DNA of 38,742 nucleotides from Euryarchaeota archaeon UBA561 (GCA_002502295.1 DANX01000088.1:1-38742), one strand, 5' to 3'. Positions 1-8,368 are shown, counted from the stretch's first letter. Notes: a model not told the origin generated them from the sequence alone. Made by a program: numbers and translations.

Positions 1-24
1 ATACCAGGCTATGCGACGACTGCT

Positions 25-1593
25 TCAGTCCATCGGTGGGTGCGCCACTTTTTCTTCTTTCGCCCCTTGCCCGTCAAGTTTTGATTGGCGACCACCGTTC
101 CATGCAGCGGCTACTGCAAGAGCAGCGACCGTGAAGCCGATGGAAAGCGACGGGACGACGTCTGCTTCGTAACCGCCCAGTTGTTCCTTCTCAAGGAGTT
201 CCTGAACATCAGCCGTAAAATCATCAACAAGCCATCGGTCTCCCGTCCACGCAACGGTTGGCTCCAAGTCATCGTTGAGAATGTAGGTGATCGTGGAATG
301 CCCCACGTTGTATTCTTCTGTGGTGGCCGAAACGCAGCTGAGCTGGTCTCCTTCAGCCCACGTGTAGCCTTCATCGCACATGCAATGCTTTGATGCTCCA
401 CTTCCCATTTCCCACCCATGCCCGTTGCATACCGCCTCGGTCTGAACCACCGGGCTGACTGGATTGGGTATCGCAGAAACATCTGCGGTCGAAGGAGCCC
501 AAGCCATGTGGAGCGGTTCTTCGAATGCGTCCATGCTGAGGTTGGCTATCCCCCATTCCTCCGAATGTTGATTCCAAGCGTACAGGTCCCACTGCCAACT
601 GAGGTCGCTTGGAGCGTCTTCATCGTTGACCGAGGTCATGTAGTGACCATGGGTCGTGTCTTCGATGGTGAAATTGATTCCAGCGCCATGAAGTGCGCCT
701 TGGGTGAGATGGTGAGCGTTGAACACCTCAAGCCCTTGTTGTTCATGCGTTCCGTTCGGCCATTGCAGCGTGATGCTGGAGGCGTGGTTGGCATTTGGAA
801 CCGGTAATGCCGAACGGTTACCGTTCGAAGGCATCCACGCTATGTGCTCGTTTTGCAATCCATCAACGCTGTTGATGGGAAGATTGGATGCCTCCCATGC
901 GTCGTTGGTCTTGTTCCAATGGTTGATGTCCCATGTCCACGAGTTGTCCTGAGGAGAATCAACGCCATTAATGCCGTGTACGATGCGCCCTTGCTCGTCC
1001 ATTGAGGCGTTCAACGTCCACCCGGCTTCCTCCGCCATCAGTTGTGTAAGGGTCCATCCTGACCATGCAAACATGTGGTGAGAGCTGTTGTTGTTGGTGT
1101 CGACGAGGGTGATTGAGGCCTCTCCTGGTTGGTAGTCGGCGACATGTACATCGATGACGTTTTGCTGAACAACAACCCCAAATGCGTTCCAAACCTGTTC
1201 CATCTCTTCGACACTCCCGGTCAAGTGTGGCCACGACGCTCCCATGCGTTCACTGTATTCCAGCAAGACTTCGGGGGAGTCATGTTCGGGGTCGACGCTG
1301 ATGGAGACGAAGGTGACGTCTTCGCGCTCTTCGTCGCTTAATTCCTCATTCACGGCAATCAGCAGTTGTGTCAAGACAGGACACACGTCGGGACATCGCG
1401 TAAAGATGAACGACACGACGACAACGCCGTTGGCGTCGCTGTCAAACACGAATGATTCACCGTTTTGGTCGGTGAGTTCAATTCCTTCCACTGGCCCGCG
1501 CGCCAGTTGCTTTCCTTTGTAGGCAGCTGCTGTGCTGGACAACAGAAGGAGCACGAGTAGGACGGTCGTGATTTGCTTCATACGATGTCGCAT
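25..1593 (-). CDS. SCO1/SenC-like copper chaperone with large internal insertion and C-terminal membrane anchor
   Basis: This is the last gene of the cox operon and probably delivers copper to the CuA site of COX2. The signal peptide starts at the ATG at 1593, 8 bases after the upstream stop, with GGTGA about 8 bases before it. A longer frame from 1644 would overlap cox4. In 522-residue numbering the SCO copper motif CPDVC gives Cys67 and Cys71, and the SCO-type His is His432 in GHST. The two parts lie about 360 residues apart, far more than in normal SCO proteins of roughly 200 residues. Between them are an apparent second copy of the GHST strand lacking the His (EASITLVD), two tandem Trp-rich repeats sharing SWxWD...WN...W...NL...AWxPS (loosely like DUF4430), and a Cys389/404/406/420 EGF-like cluster. 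A C-terminal membrane helix (about 479-497) and charged tail follow. The SCO call is strong; the insert's function is unknown. Confidence 0.85.
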   Translation of the reverse strand: MRHRMKQITTVLLVLLLLSSTAAAYKGKQLARGPVEGIELTDQNGESFVFDSDANGVVVVSFIFTRCPDVCPVLTQLLIAVNEELSDEEREDVTFVSISVDPEHDSPEVLLEYSERMGASWPHLTGSVEEMEQVWNAFGVVVQQNVIDVHVADYQPGEASITLVDTNNNSSHHMFAWSGWTLTQLMAEEAGWTLNASMDEQGRIVHGINGVDSPQDNSWTWDINHWNKTNDAWEASNLPINSVDGLQNEHIAWMPSNGNRSALPVPNANHASSITLQWPNGTHEQQGLEVFNAHHLTQGALHGAGINFTIEDTTHGHYMTSVNDEDAPSDLSWQWDLYAWNQHSEEWGIANLSMDAFEEPLHMAWAPSTADVSAIPNPVSPVVQTEAVCNGHGWEMGSGASKHCMCDEGYTWAEGDQLSCVSATTEEYNVGHSTITYILNDDLEPTVAWTGDRWLVDDFTADVQELLEKEQLGGYEADVVPSLSIGFTVAALAVAAAWNGGRQSKLDGQGAKEEKVAHPPMD

Positions 1594-1601
1594 GCCATGA
1601 A

Positions 1602-2000
1602 TCACCGTTGCGTGGAGAAGTTTTCCCAGTCGGGTGTGCACCAATCAGGAAGGCCTGCAATTGACCCTGGGTTGGAAAGTCCAATGCCCCAAAGCATCAA
1701 CAGAACGAACAGGACAGGGAACAAGGCTGTTCGAGTGTAAATTCTCGGGTCGCCTTTCAAGTGCATGAAGTAGGCGGCAATGCCGTATCCCTTGATGACG
1801 CCAACACCGATGAGGATCGCCCATACAGCGTACAGTGAGATGTGGATGTCCGTTCCGGGAATTTTTTCAAAGAACACCGCTGCTACTTCAAACAACGTAA
1901 AGAACATCAAAATCACGAAGTTCCAAAAGTAAATATCGTAATTTCCAGGCAGTTTTTCAACCATTGATTCAAAGATTCCAGTTGTCTCATGTTCTCCCAT
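1602..2000 (-). CDS. Cytochrome c oxidase subunit IV-like membrane protein
   Basis: This is a 132-residue protein with three predicted membrane segments: NFVILMFFTLFEVAAVFF, ISLYAVWAILIGVGVIKG followed by IAAYFMHLK, and LFPVLFVLLMLWGIGL. The helix pattern and the AAYFMHLKGD-type motif fit the prokaryotic COX4/CtaF-CyoD family of small accessory subunits, which stabilise the CuB site and aid assembly. It lies 9 bases after cox3, and GAGGTG overlapping the cox3 stop region sits a few bases before its ATG, consistent with translation within the operon. The C-terminal tail contains one Cys (PDWCTPDW). The family assignment rests on topology, motif and operon position; it carries no catalytic residues. 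Confidence 0.85.
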   Translation of the reverse strand: MGEHETTGIFESMVEKLPGNYDIYFWNFVILMFFTLFEVAAVFFEKIPGTDIHISLYAVWAILIGVGVIKGYGIAAYFMHLKGDPRIYTRTALFPVLFVLLMLWGIGLSNPGSIAGLPDWCTPDWENFSTQR

Positions 2001-2009
2001 GTTTTCACC

Positions 2010-3515
2010 TCAATACAGATAGAAGGCTGGGAAGATAACCACCCATGCCAAGTCGACAAAGTGCCAGTACAAGCCGAAGTACTCAATGCCCTGTCCGTTC
2101 CTTTCGTCGTAGCCAACCGTGTCGGCTTTGAACACGAGGTACAGCATGATCAGCAGTCCAACGAAGACGTGGACGCCGTGGGCGCCAGTTGAGATGTAAA
2201 AGATGGAACCGGCTTGGGTGCCGATGGTGAATCCTTCAGCCACGAGGTGGCTCCACTCAACCAACTTGAGCACGATGAACATTGAACCAAGGACAAAGGT
2301 AGCGATGAGGTAGTTGCGCACAGCAATTTTTTGCGTTGGCAAGAGTTTACCCATGAATCCAGTGGGCGCTACCCAATTCTTGTCTTTCGCCGTCTTGAGG
2401 GCCAGCACGATGGTGTAGGATGATATGATGAGAGCAAAGGTGTTGATGGCACCGGGCAAGAGGGTCATGAAATCGCCTTGGCCGCCCAACCCATCGAGCA
2501 TACCACCGTTTGGCCGAAGGAAGTCGGAGGCTGTGAGCATGTTGATTTGATATTCAAACACGCCAGGCGAGGTTTCAACCAAACAATTCGGGTTTTCGTT
2601 TGCCACTTGCCAGCCTGTGCACCACTCGGTTCGCATTCGTAGGTATGCAGAGAAGAACGTGGCGAACACCATCACCTCAGACATGATGAAGACCCAAATA
2701 CCGGCCTTGCGGATGTGTTGGCCTGCAAAGGGGTCGGATGTTGCAATTTGTTCGTGGTTGCCGATGAAAGGCAGATCTTCTCGCCACCAATTAGCGATGC
2801 CCGCCGTCACGACGGTTAGCCCAAGCATGCTGAGGCCGAGGTCGCCAAGGTTGGCTTCAACGCCTGACAACATGTCTCCGAGGCTACCTTGGAAGGACGG
2901 GAAGCCCATCAAGAAGAGCAAAATACCGAGCGAAAACACAATTGGGGAACCTGAACCGTGGTGCTCGTGGTCGTCGCCTCCGTACCCATGATCGTCATGG
3001 CTCGCTTCGTCGGGATAAATGGAATTCAAGAACCCACCCAAGCCGATAAAGGCAGCGTAGGTTATGCACATCAGCAGGATGGTGATTCCCGCGGTACGCC
3101 ATGTGAGATAGGAAAGGTGAGCTTCGACTTCATGATGGTGGGCCTCTTCCTTGGCGGCCTCATTGGTGGTGTAGTTCCCCTTCGCTTCTTCATACGCTTG
3201 CTGGTTCGTGTTCTTGGCTTCATAGAGCACGGCGAGGTCGGTTTCACTGACGCCGTTGGTGACGCCTTCATCGTAAGCATTTGATGCATTCGTGTAGTCG
3301 AGTTTGGCGAGGTCGTAGGTCGCTTTTGCTTTGTAATAGTCTGCTTTTGCATCCTCGTAGTCCAGTATGGCTTCTTCGTAGGCCACATGTTTGACGTTGG
3401 CCACACCAACGCCCATGGCTCCGAAGGCGAGAATACCGATGGTAAGGAACACACCGCCAATCAACACGGCGCGCATCCAAACGCTGCTTTCAACATGGGC
3501 TTCTCCACCGCTCAT
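2010..3515 (-). CDS. Cytochrome c oxidase subunit III with long N-terminal coiled-coil extension
   Basis: The C-terminal part (about residue 265 to 501) is a clear COX3 core. It has the RKAGIWVFIMSEVMVFATFF helix, a TGAHGVHVFVGL helix and the terminal GLYWHFVDLAWVVIFP signature. Subunit III is non-catalytic and supports subunit I. At 501 residues the protein is about twice the usual length. The extra N-terminal half holds a first membrane helix (about 13-40), about 90 residues of coiled coil with Y-x-x-A-K heptad spacing (about 45-135), three further membrane helices, and a His/Asp-rich loop (residues about 168-190, DHEHH-type) that could bind metal. The start ATG overlaps the cox1 stop as ATGA (3512-3515), and a purine-rich GGGGGCGGAAGA precedes it. 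The extension is directly visible; its role is unknown. Confidence 0.93.
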   Translation of the reverse strand: MSGGEAHVESSVWMRAVLIGGVFLTIGILAFGAMGVGVANVKHVAYEEAILDYEDAKADYYKAKATYDLAKLDYTNASNAYDEGVTNGVSETDLAVLYEAKNTNQQAYEEAKGNYTTNEAAKEEAHHHEVEAHLSYLTWRTAGITILLMCITYAAFIGLGGFLNSIYPDEASHDDHGYGGDDHEHHGSGSPIVFSLGILLFLMGFPSFQGSLGDMLSGVEANLGDLGLSMLGLTVVTAGIANWWREDLPFIGNHEQIATSDPFAGQHIRKAGIWVFIMSEVMVFATFFSAYLRMRTEWCTGWQVANENPNCLVETSPGVFEYQINMLTASDFLRPNGGMLDGLGGQGDFMTLLPGAINTFALIISSYTIVLALKTAKDKNWVAPTGFMGKLLPTQKIAVRNYLIATFVLGSMFIVLKLVEWSHLVAEGFTIGTQAGSIFYISTGAHGVHVFVGLLIMLYLVFKADTVGYDERNGQGIEYFGLYWHFVDLAWVVIFPAFYLY

Positions 3516-5836
3516 TCTTCCGCCCCCTTCGGTTCAGCAGCCCACAATTTCTCTTTGAGAGTGGGTCCTTCGTGGCTGTGATGGCCAAATTCCTCGTTCT
3601 TGTCGTATTGCGTGGGAATGTCGTGGAAGGACGGCGTTGGTGGCGGCGACGTTGTTGACCATTCAAGGGACCAGCCACCCCATGGATCCTTACCTACAGG
3701 CTCTCCTCGTCGGGACGAGTAAATGATGTTCCAAACCAAGAGCAATTGGCTGATTCCGAAGATGAAAGCAAAGGTGGAGACAGCCATGTTGTATTCGGCA
3801 AATCCTGAGTCGATGGTGTAGGTGTGTGTGCGGCGAGGCATGCCCATGATGCCCAGGGCGTGCATGGGCCAAAACGCAGCGTTGTAGGAGGCAAAGCCGA
3901 TGAGGAAATGCCAGAGCCCGAGCGTTTCGTTGAGCTTGCGTCCGGTGGCCTTGGGGTACCAGTAATACACCGCAGAGAACAGTGCGAAGACCGTTCCACC
4001 GATGAACACATAGTGGAAGTGGGCCACAACGAAGTATGAATCATGGAAGTGGACGTCAAGGCCAGCAACAGGGAAGAACATCCCAGAGATGCCTCCGAGT
4101 GTAAAGGTCACGAGGAAGCCCAAGGACCACAGCGTGTGGGTTTTCATGACCAATGAACCTCCCCACAGTGTGGCGAGCCAATTGAAAATTTTCGCGCCGG
4201 TAGGAATGGCGACGAGCATGGTCATGATCATGAACAACGCACGCCAGAACGGGTCCATACCCGATGTCAACATGTGGTGGCCCCACACGATGAATCCAAC
4301 GATACCAATGCCTGCCATGGCGAAGACCATTGATTTGTATCCAAAGATGGAACGGCGTGCAGAGGTAGCAAGCACCTCAGAGACGATACCAAAGGCTGGG
4401 ACGATAACGACGTACACTTCGGGATGACCGAAGAACCAGAACAGATGCTGGAAGAGTAACGGGTCACCGCCGGCAACAAAGAATTGTGTTCCGATGGTGT
4501 GGTCAAACAGAAGGAAGGCCACACCGATGATGAGCGCCGGCAAGGACATGAAGAGCATGAACACGCTGATGAACACCGACCAAGTGAACAACGGCATTTT
4601 CATCCACGTCACGCCAGGTGCTCGCATCGTAAACACGGTGGTGATGAAGTTCACACCACCCAGCGTTGAAGAGGCTCCAAGCATGAGCATGCCCGAAATA
4701 AAGGCCGTCGTACCGGGGTTTGAACCGTAGTCTGCCAGTGTTGACCCCAGGTTCGATTCGGTCAGCGAAGAGTATGGCGGGTACATGACCCATGTGATGT
4801 CAGCGGCTTCGCCCGAGAACACACCGGTAAAGATGAGCGGCGCGGAGAACACCAGAAGCCAGAGTCCCATGGCGTTGATGCGCGGGAACGCCAGATCTTT
4901 GGCTCCAATCTGAAGCGGTAGAACGTAATTCATGAATCCGGCGATCATGGGCATGGCTGCCAAGAAAATCATGGTTGTTCCGTGCAGCGTAAAGAACGAG
5001 TTGTATTCATCGTAGGTGAGGAAATCGTTCTCTGGTAATGCCAGTTGGACTCGGAACAGCAGAGCCAGTAATCCTCCGACGAGGAAGAAAAAGAACCCGA
5101 ACAAGAAGTACATGATGCCGACTTGCTTGTGGTCGGTGGTGGTTAACCAAGGCTTGAGGAAGCTCCAGAACCGCTCCATGGTGAAGGTTTCTGGTGAGCG
5201 ACGGTAGAACACCCAAAGAACGCCCATGAAAATGAGTCCAGCAGCTAAACCAATCGATGTTACGAAGATGACCAGGGCGCTGGCACTTGGGGCTAGGGCT
5301 CCGGCGTTGATGCCTGCGATGGATGCAGTAGCCACGTTCCAGTGGTCTCCACCTGCTCCATTTCCTCCGTTGACGGCGTTTCCGTACACGGTCATCTCAA
5401 CGTTGAGGTCGTCAGCTGCTGGAGCCGTCCATTCGAACGTCCACGAACGGAATTCGTTGCCTCCTGCAGCATCTTCTGCGGGATTGTCTGTGTGAGTGAG
5501 GCCCCCATCAATCATATGGCTTAGATCAGAATCGACGGTGGTAACCTCTCCATGAGATGTTAGAATTCGGAACCCGCCGGCATGGCCATTCCAATCAACA
5601 TCGTTGATGTCCATCACGTCGTTCTTGACAGTTACGGTGAAGGTGTAGGTTTCACTTGCGTTGTATGTTTCAGGAAGGCCGTCCACCAGCACCGTGGTGT
5701 CAGGGGATGCGCCACCATGGCACGTACATCCTTGATCGCCAGCCGCACCGATTCCGCCAGGTGCCGCTGTGAATTGAGGGGTCGCCAGAAGGGTGACCAT
5801 CAGGACACCAAGGAGAATCGCCACTCGGCCACGCAT
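3512..5836 (-). CDS. Cytochrome c oxidase subunit I fused to an N-terminal CXCH (choice-of-anchor V-like) domain
   Basis: This is the catalytic subunit of an aerobic haem-copper oxidase, reducing oxygen to water and pumping protons. The core starts near residue 217. It includes TLHGTTMIF (haem ligand helix), WFFGHPEVY with the Glu of the XGHPEV motif typical of A1-family enzymes, WGHHM (CuB ligands) and HFHDSYFVVAHFHY (haem ligands). Before the core is a signal peptide (about 1-25), then about 150 residues with GCTCHGG (Cys37, Cys39, His40), LTHT, RSWTFEWTAP and YGNAVNG. This pattern is known from secreted choice-of-anchor V/Reeler-like domains, which normally carry CxxCH. An extra membrane helix (about 185-208) joins it to the core. 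ATG at 5836 overlaps the cox2 stop as TGATG; a TTG one codon earlier is possible. Total 774 residues against about 550 for the usual core. Confidence 0.96.
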   Translation of the reverse strand: MRGRVAILLGVLMVTLLATPQFTAAPGGIGAAGDQGCTCHGGASPDTTVLVDGLPETYNASETYTFTVTVKNDVMDINDVDWNGHAGGFRILTSHGEVTTVDSDLSHMIDGGLTHTDNPAEDAAGGNEFRSWTFEWTAPAADDLNVEMTVYGNAVNGGNGAGGDHWNVATASIAGINAGALAPSASALVIFVTSIGLAAGLIFMGVLWVFYRRSPETFTMERFWSFLKPWLTTTDHKQVGIMYFLFGFFFFLVGGLLALLFRVQLALPENDFLTYDEYNSFFTLHGTTMIFLAAMPMIAGFMNYVLPLQIGAKDLAFPRINAMGLWLLVFSAPLIFTGVFSGEAADITWVMYPPYSSLTESNLGSTLADYGSNPGTTAFISGMLMLGASSTLGGVNFITTVFTMRAPGVTWMKMPLFTWSVFISVFMLFMSLPALIIGVAFLLFDHTIGTQFFVAGGDPLLFQHLFWFFGHPEVYVVIVPAFGIVSEVLATSARRSIFGYKSMVFAMAGIGIVGFIVWGHHMLTSGMDPFWRALFMIMTMLVAIPTGAKIFNWLATLWGGSLVMKTHTLWSLGFLVTFTLGGISGMFFPVAGLDVHFHDSYFVVAHFHYVFIGGTVFALFSAVYYWYPKATGRKLNETLGLWHFLIGFASYNAAFWPMHALGIMGMPRRTHTYTIDSGFAEYNMAVSTFAFIFGISQLLLVWNIIYSSRRGEPVGKDPWGGWSLEWSTTSPPPTPSFHDIPTQYDKNEEFGHHSHEGPTLKEKLWAAEPKGAEE

Positions 5837-6861
5837 CAATAGTCGCCTCCGGAACTTCCGTCGGTGAGTTTCTTGACACCCGAGTCAAAGTCGCAATTCC
5901 TGCCTTCCTCAGCGACGATTTTCACTTGCCCCACCATCATGGAGTGTTGGTTCCCACAATACTCTGCACACTTGATAGGGAACAGGCCAGGGTCGTCGGG
6001 CATGACGGTCATGTAGGTTCCACCTTCAATGCCGGGAACCAAGTCTTCTTTGACGCCCCATTCTGGAAGCCAGAACGAGTGTTGGACGCCGATGTAGTTG
6101 GGGTTGGAGTCATCGGATGGGGCGGAGTGCATTTCGAAAATCACTTCAGTATCGCAGGGGAGAATCATGTCTTCACCGAGCGCCGATGAAAAGGCAAAGT
6201 TGTCCCTGTATCCGTTTGGGTCTTCGCCCGGAATGTGCATCCATGTGTGGAGAAGTTCTCCGTCGGCGTCTGTTACCTCCACGACGGCGTGCTTTTCCGG
6301 AGCAAACGTCATTGCTGCCATGGCTTGTCCTGTCACTGTGTCGATGGAGATGGGGTCGTAGTTGACCGTTTCACCAAATGTAATCCCGCCGACGGTTGTG
6401 ACGGACACATTGACGGCCTGAGCATTGGTGCTGTTGACCGAGAGCGTGGTTCCCTTCCAGTCAACGTCAATGCCGGTGGCGCCAGGGTCGTCTTCCCATG
6501 TGAGGGAATCTTTGTATTCAAATTCCCAGAACCACTGCTTTCCAATGATTTTCATGTCGTGAGCTTCTTCACCTTCGGGGAGAACCCAGACGGCCGTGTT
6601 TGATGAAAGGGCCAGCACGATAAGCCAAGCGACGATGATGGTCGGGGCGACATAGAAAAAGATCTCGAGTTTCGTGTTGTGTCGGTCAACCGGAAACGAT
6701 CCCACTTCAATGTGGTCGATGTGCGTGGTGTCCGGTTCAACCCCTTCTCGGTACCGAAGCATGGCCAGAAACATCCAGCCGAAGGTGAATACGCCAACTA
6801 AAATGGCCCAAAACATGAACTTATCATAGAGGACAGCAAACACCGTATCTTCTGCTACCAA
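5836..6861 (-). CDS. Cytochrome c oxidase subunit II (CuA-binding)
   Basis: This subunit accepts electrons from an external donor through CuA and passes them to subunit I. Two N-terminal membrane helices (about 13-35 and 68-90) are followed by an extracytoplasmic cupredoxin domain. The QWFWEFEY aromatic motif is present. CuA ligands are visible as His in VQHSFWLPEWG and as Cys, Glu, Cys, His and Met in CAEYCGNQHSMM. No CxxCH haem motif is fused, so the donor is a separate protein. Compared with typical COX2, about 80-90 residues are inserted between QWFWEFEY and the LPCDTEVIF strand. The first codon is TTG, with GGGGTGG about 4 bases upstream; no ATG precedes the first helix, so TTG is the best start. 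It is the first gene of the operon. Confidence 0.95.
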   Translation of the reverse strand: MVAEDTVFAVLYDKFMFWAILVGVFTFGWMFLAMLRYREGVEPDTTHIDHIEVGSFPVDRHNTKLEIFFYVAPTIIVAWLIVLALSSNTAVWVLPEGEEAHDMKIIGKQWFWEFEYKDSLTWEDDPGATGIDVDWKGTTLSVNSTNAQAVNVSVTTVGGITFGETVNYDPISIDTVTGQAMAAMTFAPEKHAVVEVTDADGELLHTWMHIPGEDPNGYRDNFAFSSALGEDMILPCDTEVIFEMHSAPSDDSNPNYIGVQHSFWLPEWGVKEDLVPGIEGGTYMTVMPDDPGLFPIKCAEYCGNQHSMMVGQVKIVAEEGRNCDFDSGVKKLTDGSSGGDY

Positions 6862-6896
6862 GCAACCACCCCGTTTAACCGGCCGTGTACGCCCTC

Positions 6897-6902
6897 CTTA
6901 AG
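6897..6902 (-). promoter_or_regulatory. Weak TATA-like element upstream of the cox operon
   Basis: CTTAAG lies about 39 bases upstream of the cox2 TTG start in the 214-base divergent gap between cox2 and the DUF167 gene. The spacing would allow a short leader containing the GGGGTGG ribosome-binding site. The match to an archaeal box A is poor, so this is only a candidate. The rest of the gap holds short T runs and no convincing gene. Confidence 0.25.
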
Positions 6903-7075
6903 CGTTACTTGAGGGGGGTTAGAACCATTGGTCGTTTGAACTGCCTCATGGCGTGTTGGTACGCGGTTTTTTCGCGATTTTTTGGCGCTAAAATTGAACG
7001 CTTGAACCGGCCTATTAGGCATCACCAAATCCAACGATGCGATGCTACTTGAACCCCCCGCGGAAAGTGTTCATT

Positions 7076-7405
7076 ATGGGCGTCAGTTCTTGTCTTTCAC
7101 CCACGCTTGATGGTTCGGTCATCCTCGAGGTTGACGTTCAACCCTCCGCCAAAACCCAAGGCATCACCGGATTTAACCGATGGCGGTGTCGAATCTCAGT
7201 CGCTGTCAAGGCCGAGGCCAAACGGGGCAAAGCGAACTTGGCGGTCATGCACGTGCTCGCCACTGAACTCCAACTCGCTCCGTCCTCGCTCAGCATCACC
7301 GCTGGACACACGTCCCGAATGAAATCAGTGCGGGTCGAATCCGCATCTGTTGAGGAACTGGTTCTTCGTCTTGATCCACTTGTGGGGGACTTGAATGGGC
7401 CGTGA
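7076..7405 (+). CDS. DUF167 (YggU) family protein
   Basis: This small soluble protein of 109 residues is of uncharacterised biochemical role. The family signature is visible as VILEVDVQPSAKTQGI, followed by a Lys/Ala-rich KAEAKRGKANLAVM helix and SLSITAGHTSRMKSVRV, matching the 'QP.A....I', 'A...G.AN..' and 'I..G..SR.K' pattern of DUF167. An in-frame ATG at 7037 would add 13 residues that do not resemble the family, so ATG 7076 is preferred. The gene overlaps the following Toprim gene by 11 bases, implying co-transcription. The family assignment is firm; the function is unknown. Confidence 0.88.
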   Translation: MGVSSCLSPTLDGSVILEVDVQPSAKTQGITGFNRWRCRISVAVKAEAKRGKANLAVMHVLATELQLAPSSLSITAGHTSRMKSVRVESASVEELVLRLDPLVGDLNGP

Positions 7406-7874
7406 CTCCTTTCACGGAATTGGTCGGGGTTCGGCCAATGCTGAGGAACGTTGGCACCATGCGGCTCAGGCCTTGGCAGGTGCTCGCTTGCGGAACCGGA
7501 CGGCAAATGCCGCTGTGTTGATTGAGGGCCGGCGAGACCGGCAAGCATTGGAGCGACTCGGCTTTTCTGGGCCTATTGAGGTGTTAAATCGCGGTTGGCC
7601 GGTGGACGATGTTCTCGTCCGCTTGGTCGAGACATACGGTCGGCGAAGTGAGCGCGATCATGGACCGAGCGTTATTGTCCTCATGGATTGGGATCGAACA
7701 GGAGGGCGCTTGCAGGCAACGATACGTCGGAACCTTGCCTCGCTCGACGTGGTCTTTGACGAGCAGCTTCGTTCGGTGTTGATGCGTTCCCTCAAGCCTG
7801 AAACTCGAGTGGTTGAAGGCCTCTCTAGCCTCGTGGACGTTCTTGGCCCGCTCGTGGACATGTATGACGATTGA
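7395..7874 (+). CDS. Toprim-domain protein (archaeal small primase-like / UPF0292-type)
   Basis: This is a 159-residue protein built around one Toprim fold. The first motif is VLIEGRRDRQALERLG, with the conserved Glu and the Gly, Asp pair. The second is IVLMDWDRTGG, with the DxD pair that binds Mg2+. These match archaeal stand-alone Toprim proteins (COG1658-like), related to the Toprim of RNase M5 and DnaG. The actual substrate is not known from sequence. The start overlaps the DUF167 gene and has GGGGGAC just upstream. It ends one base before the convergent Lrp gene stop. Confidence 0.8.
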   Translation: MGRDSFHGIGRGSANAEERWHHAAQALAGARLRNRTANAAVLIEGRRDRQALERLGFSGPIEVLNRGWPVDDVLVRLVETYGRRSERDHGPSVIVLMDWDRTGGRLQATIRRNLASLDVVFDEQLRSVLMRSLKPETRVVEGLSSLVDVLGPLVDMYDD

Positions 7875-7875
7875 T

Positions 7876-8334
7876 TTAGCGATCTGCGTCAGGCGCAGGA
7901 AAGGCTTGTTCCTTCACCGTGTTTAGCACTACATGGGTGTAAGAACGAGCGACACCGTCCAGCGTGAAAACGGTCTTTGTGAGGTTGTCAAGGTCGGCTC
8001 GGTCTTTGACGCGAGCAAGAACAATTGAGTCCCAATCCCCGGTGACATCGTAAACGGCAAACACCCTTGGGTCAGCAGCGATTTTCTGCTGCACATCGAT
8101 CATGTGTCCCTTTTGAATTCGAAGCCCTGCCATGATGGTCAATGACCACCCCAATTGAGTGGGATTTAGCGCCACACGGTAGCCTTCAATGACGCCCTCC
8201 TGCTCCAGTCGGCGCACGCGATTTGTGACCGTACCTTGCGCAATGCCCAGTGTTCGAGCGAGCGAGCGGTGGCTGACCCGAGCGTCTTCGCTGAGAAGCA
8301 ACAACAGCGCACGGTCGGTGGCGTCCAAGTCCAT
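7876..8334 (-). CDS. Lrp/AsnC family transcriptional regulator
   Basis: This is a full-length Lrp/AsnC protein of 152 residues. An N-terminal winged helix-turn-helix covers MDLDATDRALLLLL...DARVSHRSLARTLGIAQGTVTNRVRRLEQEGVIEGY, which matches the family helix pattern closely. The C-terminal RAM (ligand-binding, oligomerising) domain includes VFAVYDVTGDWDSIVLARV. Such proteins form dimers and octamers and usually sense amino acids. ATG 8334 gives the canonical MDLDATD start; an upstream ATG at 8364 would add 10 atypical residues. It follows an anchored secreted protein gene on the same strand. No specific operator or target is visible. Confidence 0.93.
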   Translation of the reverse strand: MDLDATDRALLLLLSEDARVSHRSLARTLGIAQGTVTNRVRRLEQEGVIEGYRVALNPTQLGWSLTIMAGLRIQKGHMIDVQQKIAADPRVFAVYDVTGDWDSIVLARVKDRADLDNLTKTVFTLDGVARSYTHVVLNTVKEQAFPAPDADR

Positions 8335-8368
8335 CGTTTGGGGGAAAGAAGAACAGGCTTTCAAGCCT

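Noticed and set aside
5837..5839. TTG as start of COX1
   Set aside because: It would place the start one codon earlier; the ATG at 5836 overlaps the cox2 stop in the common TGATG arrangement and is more likely.
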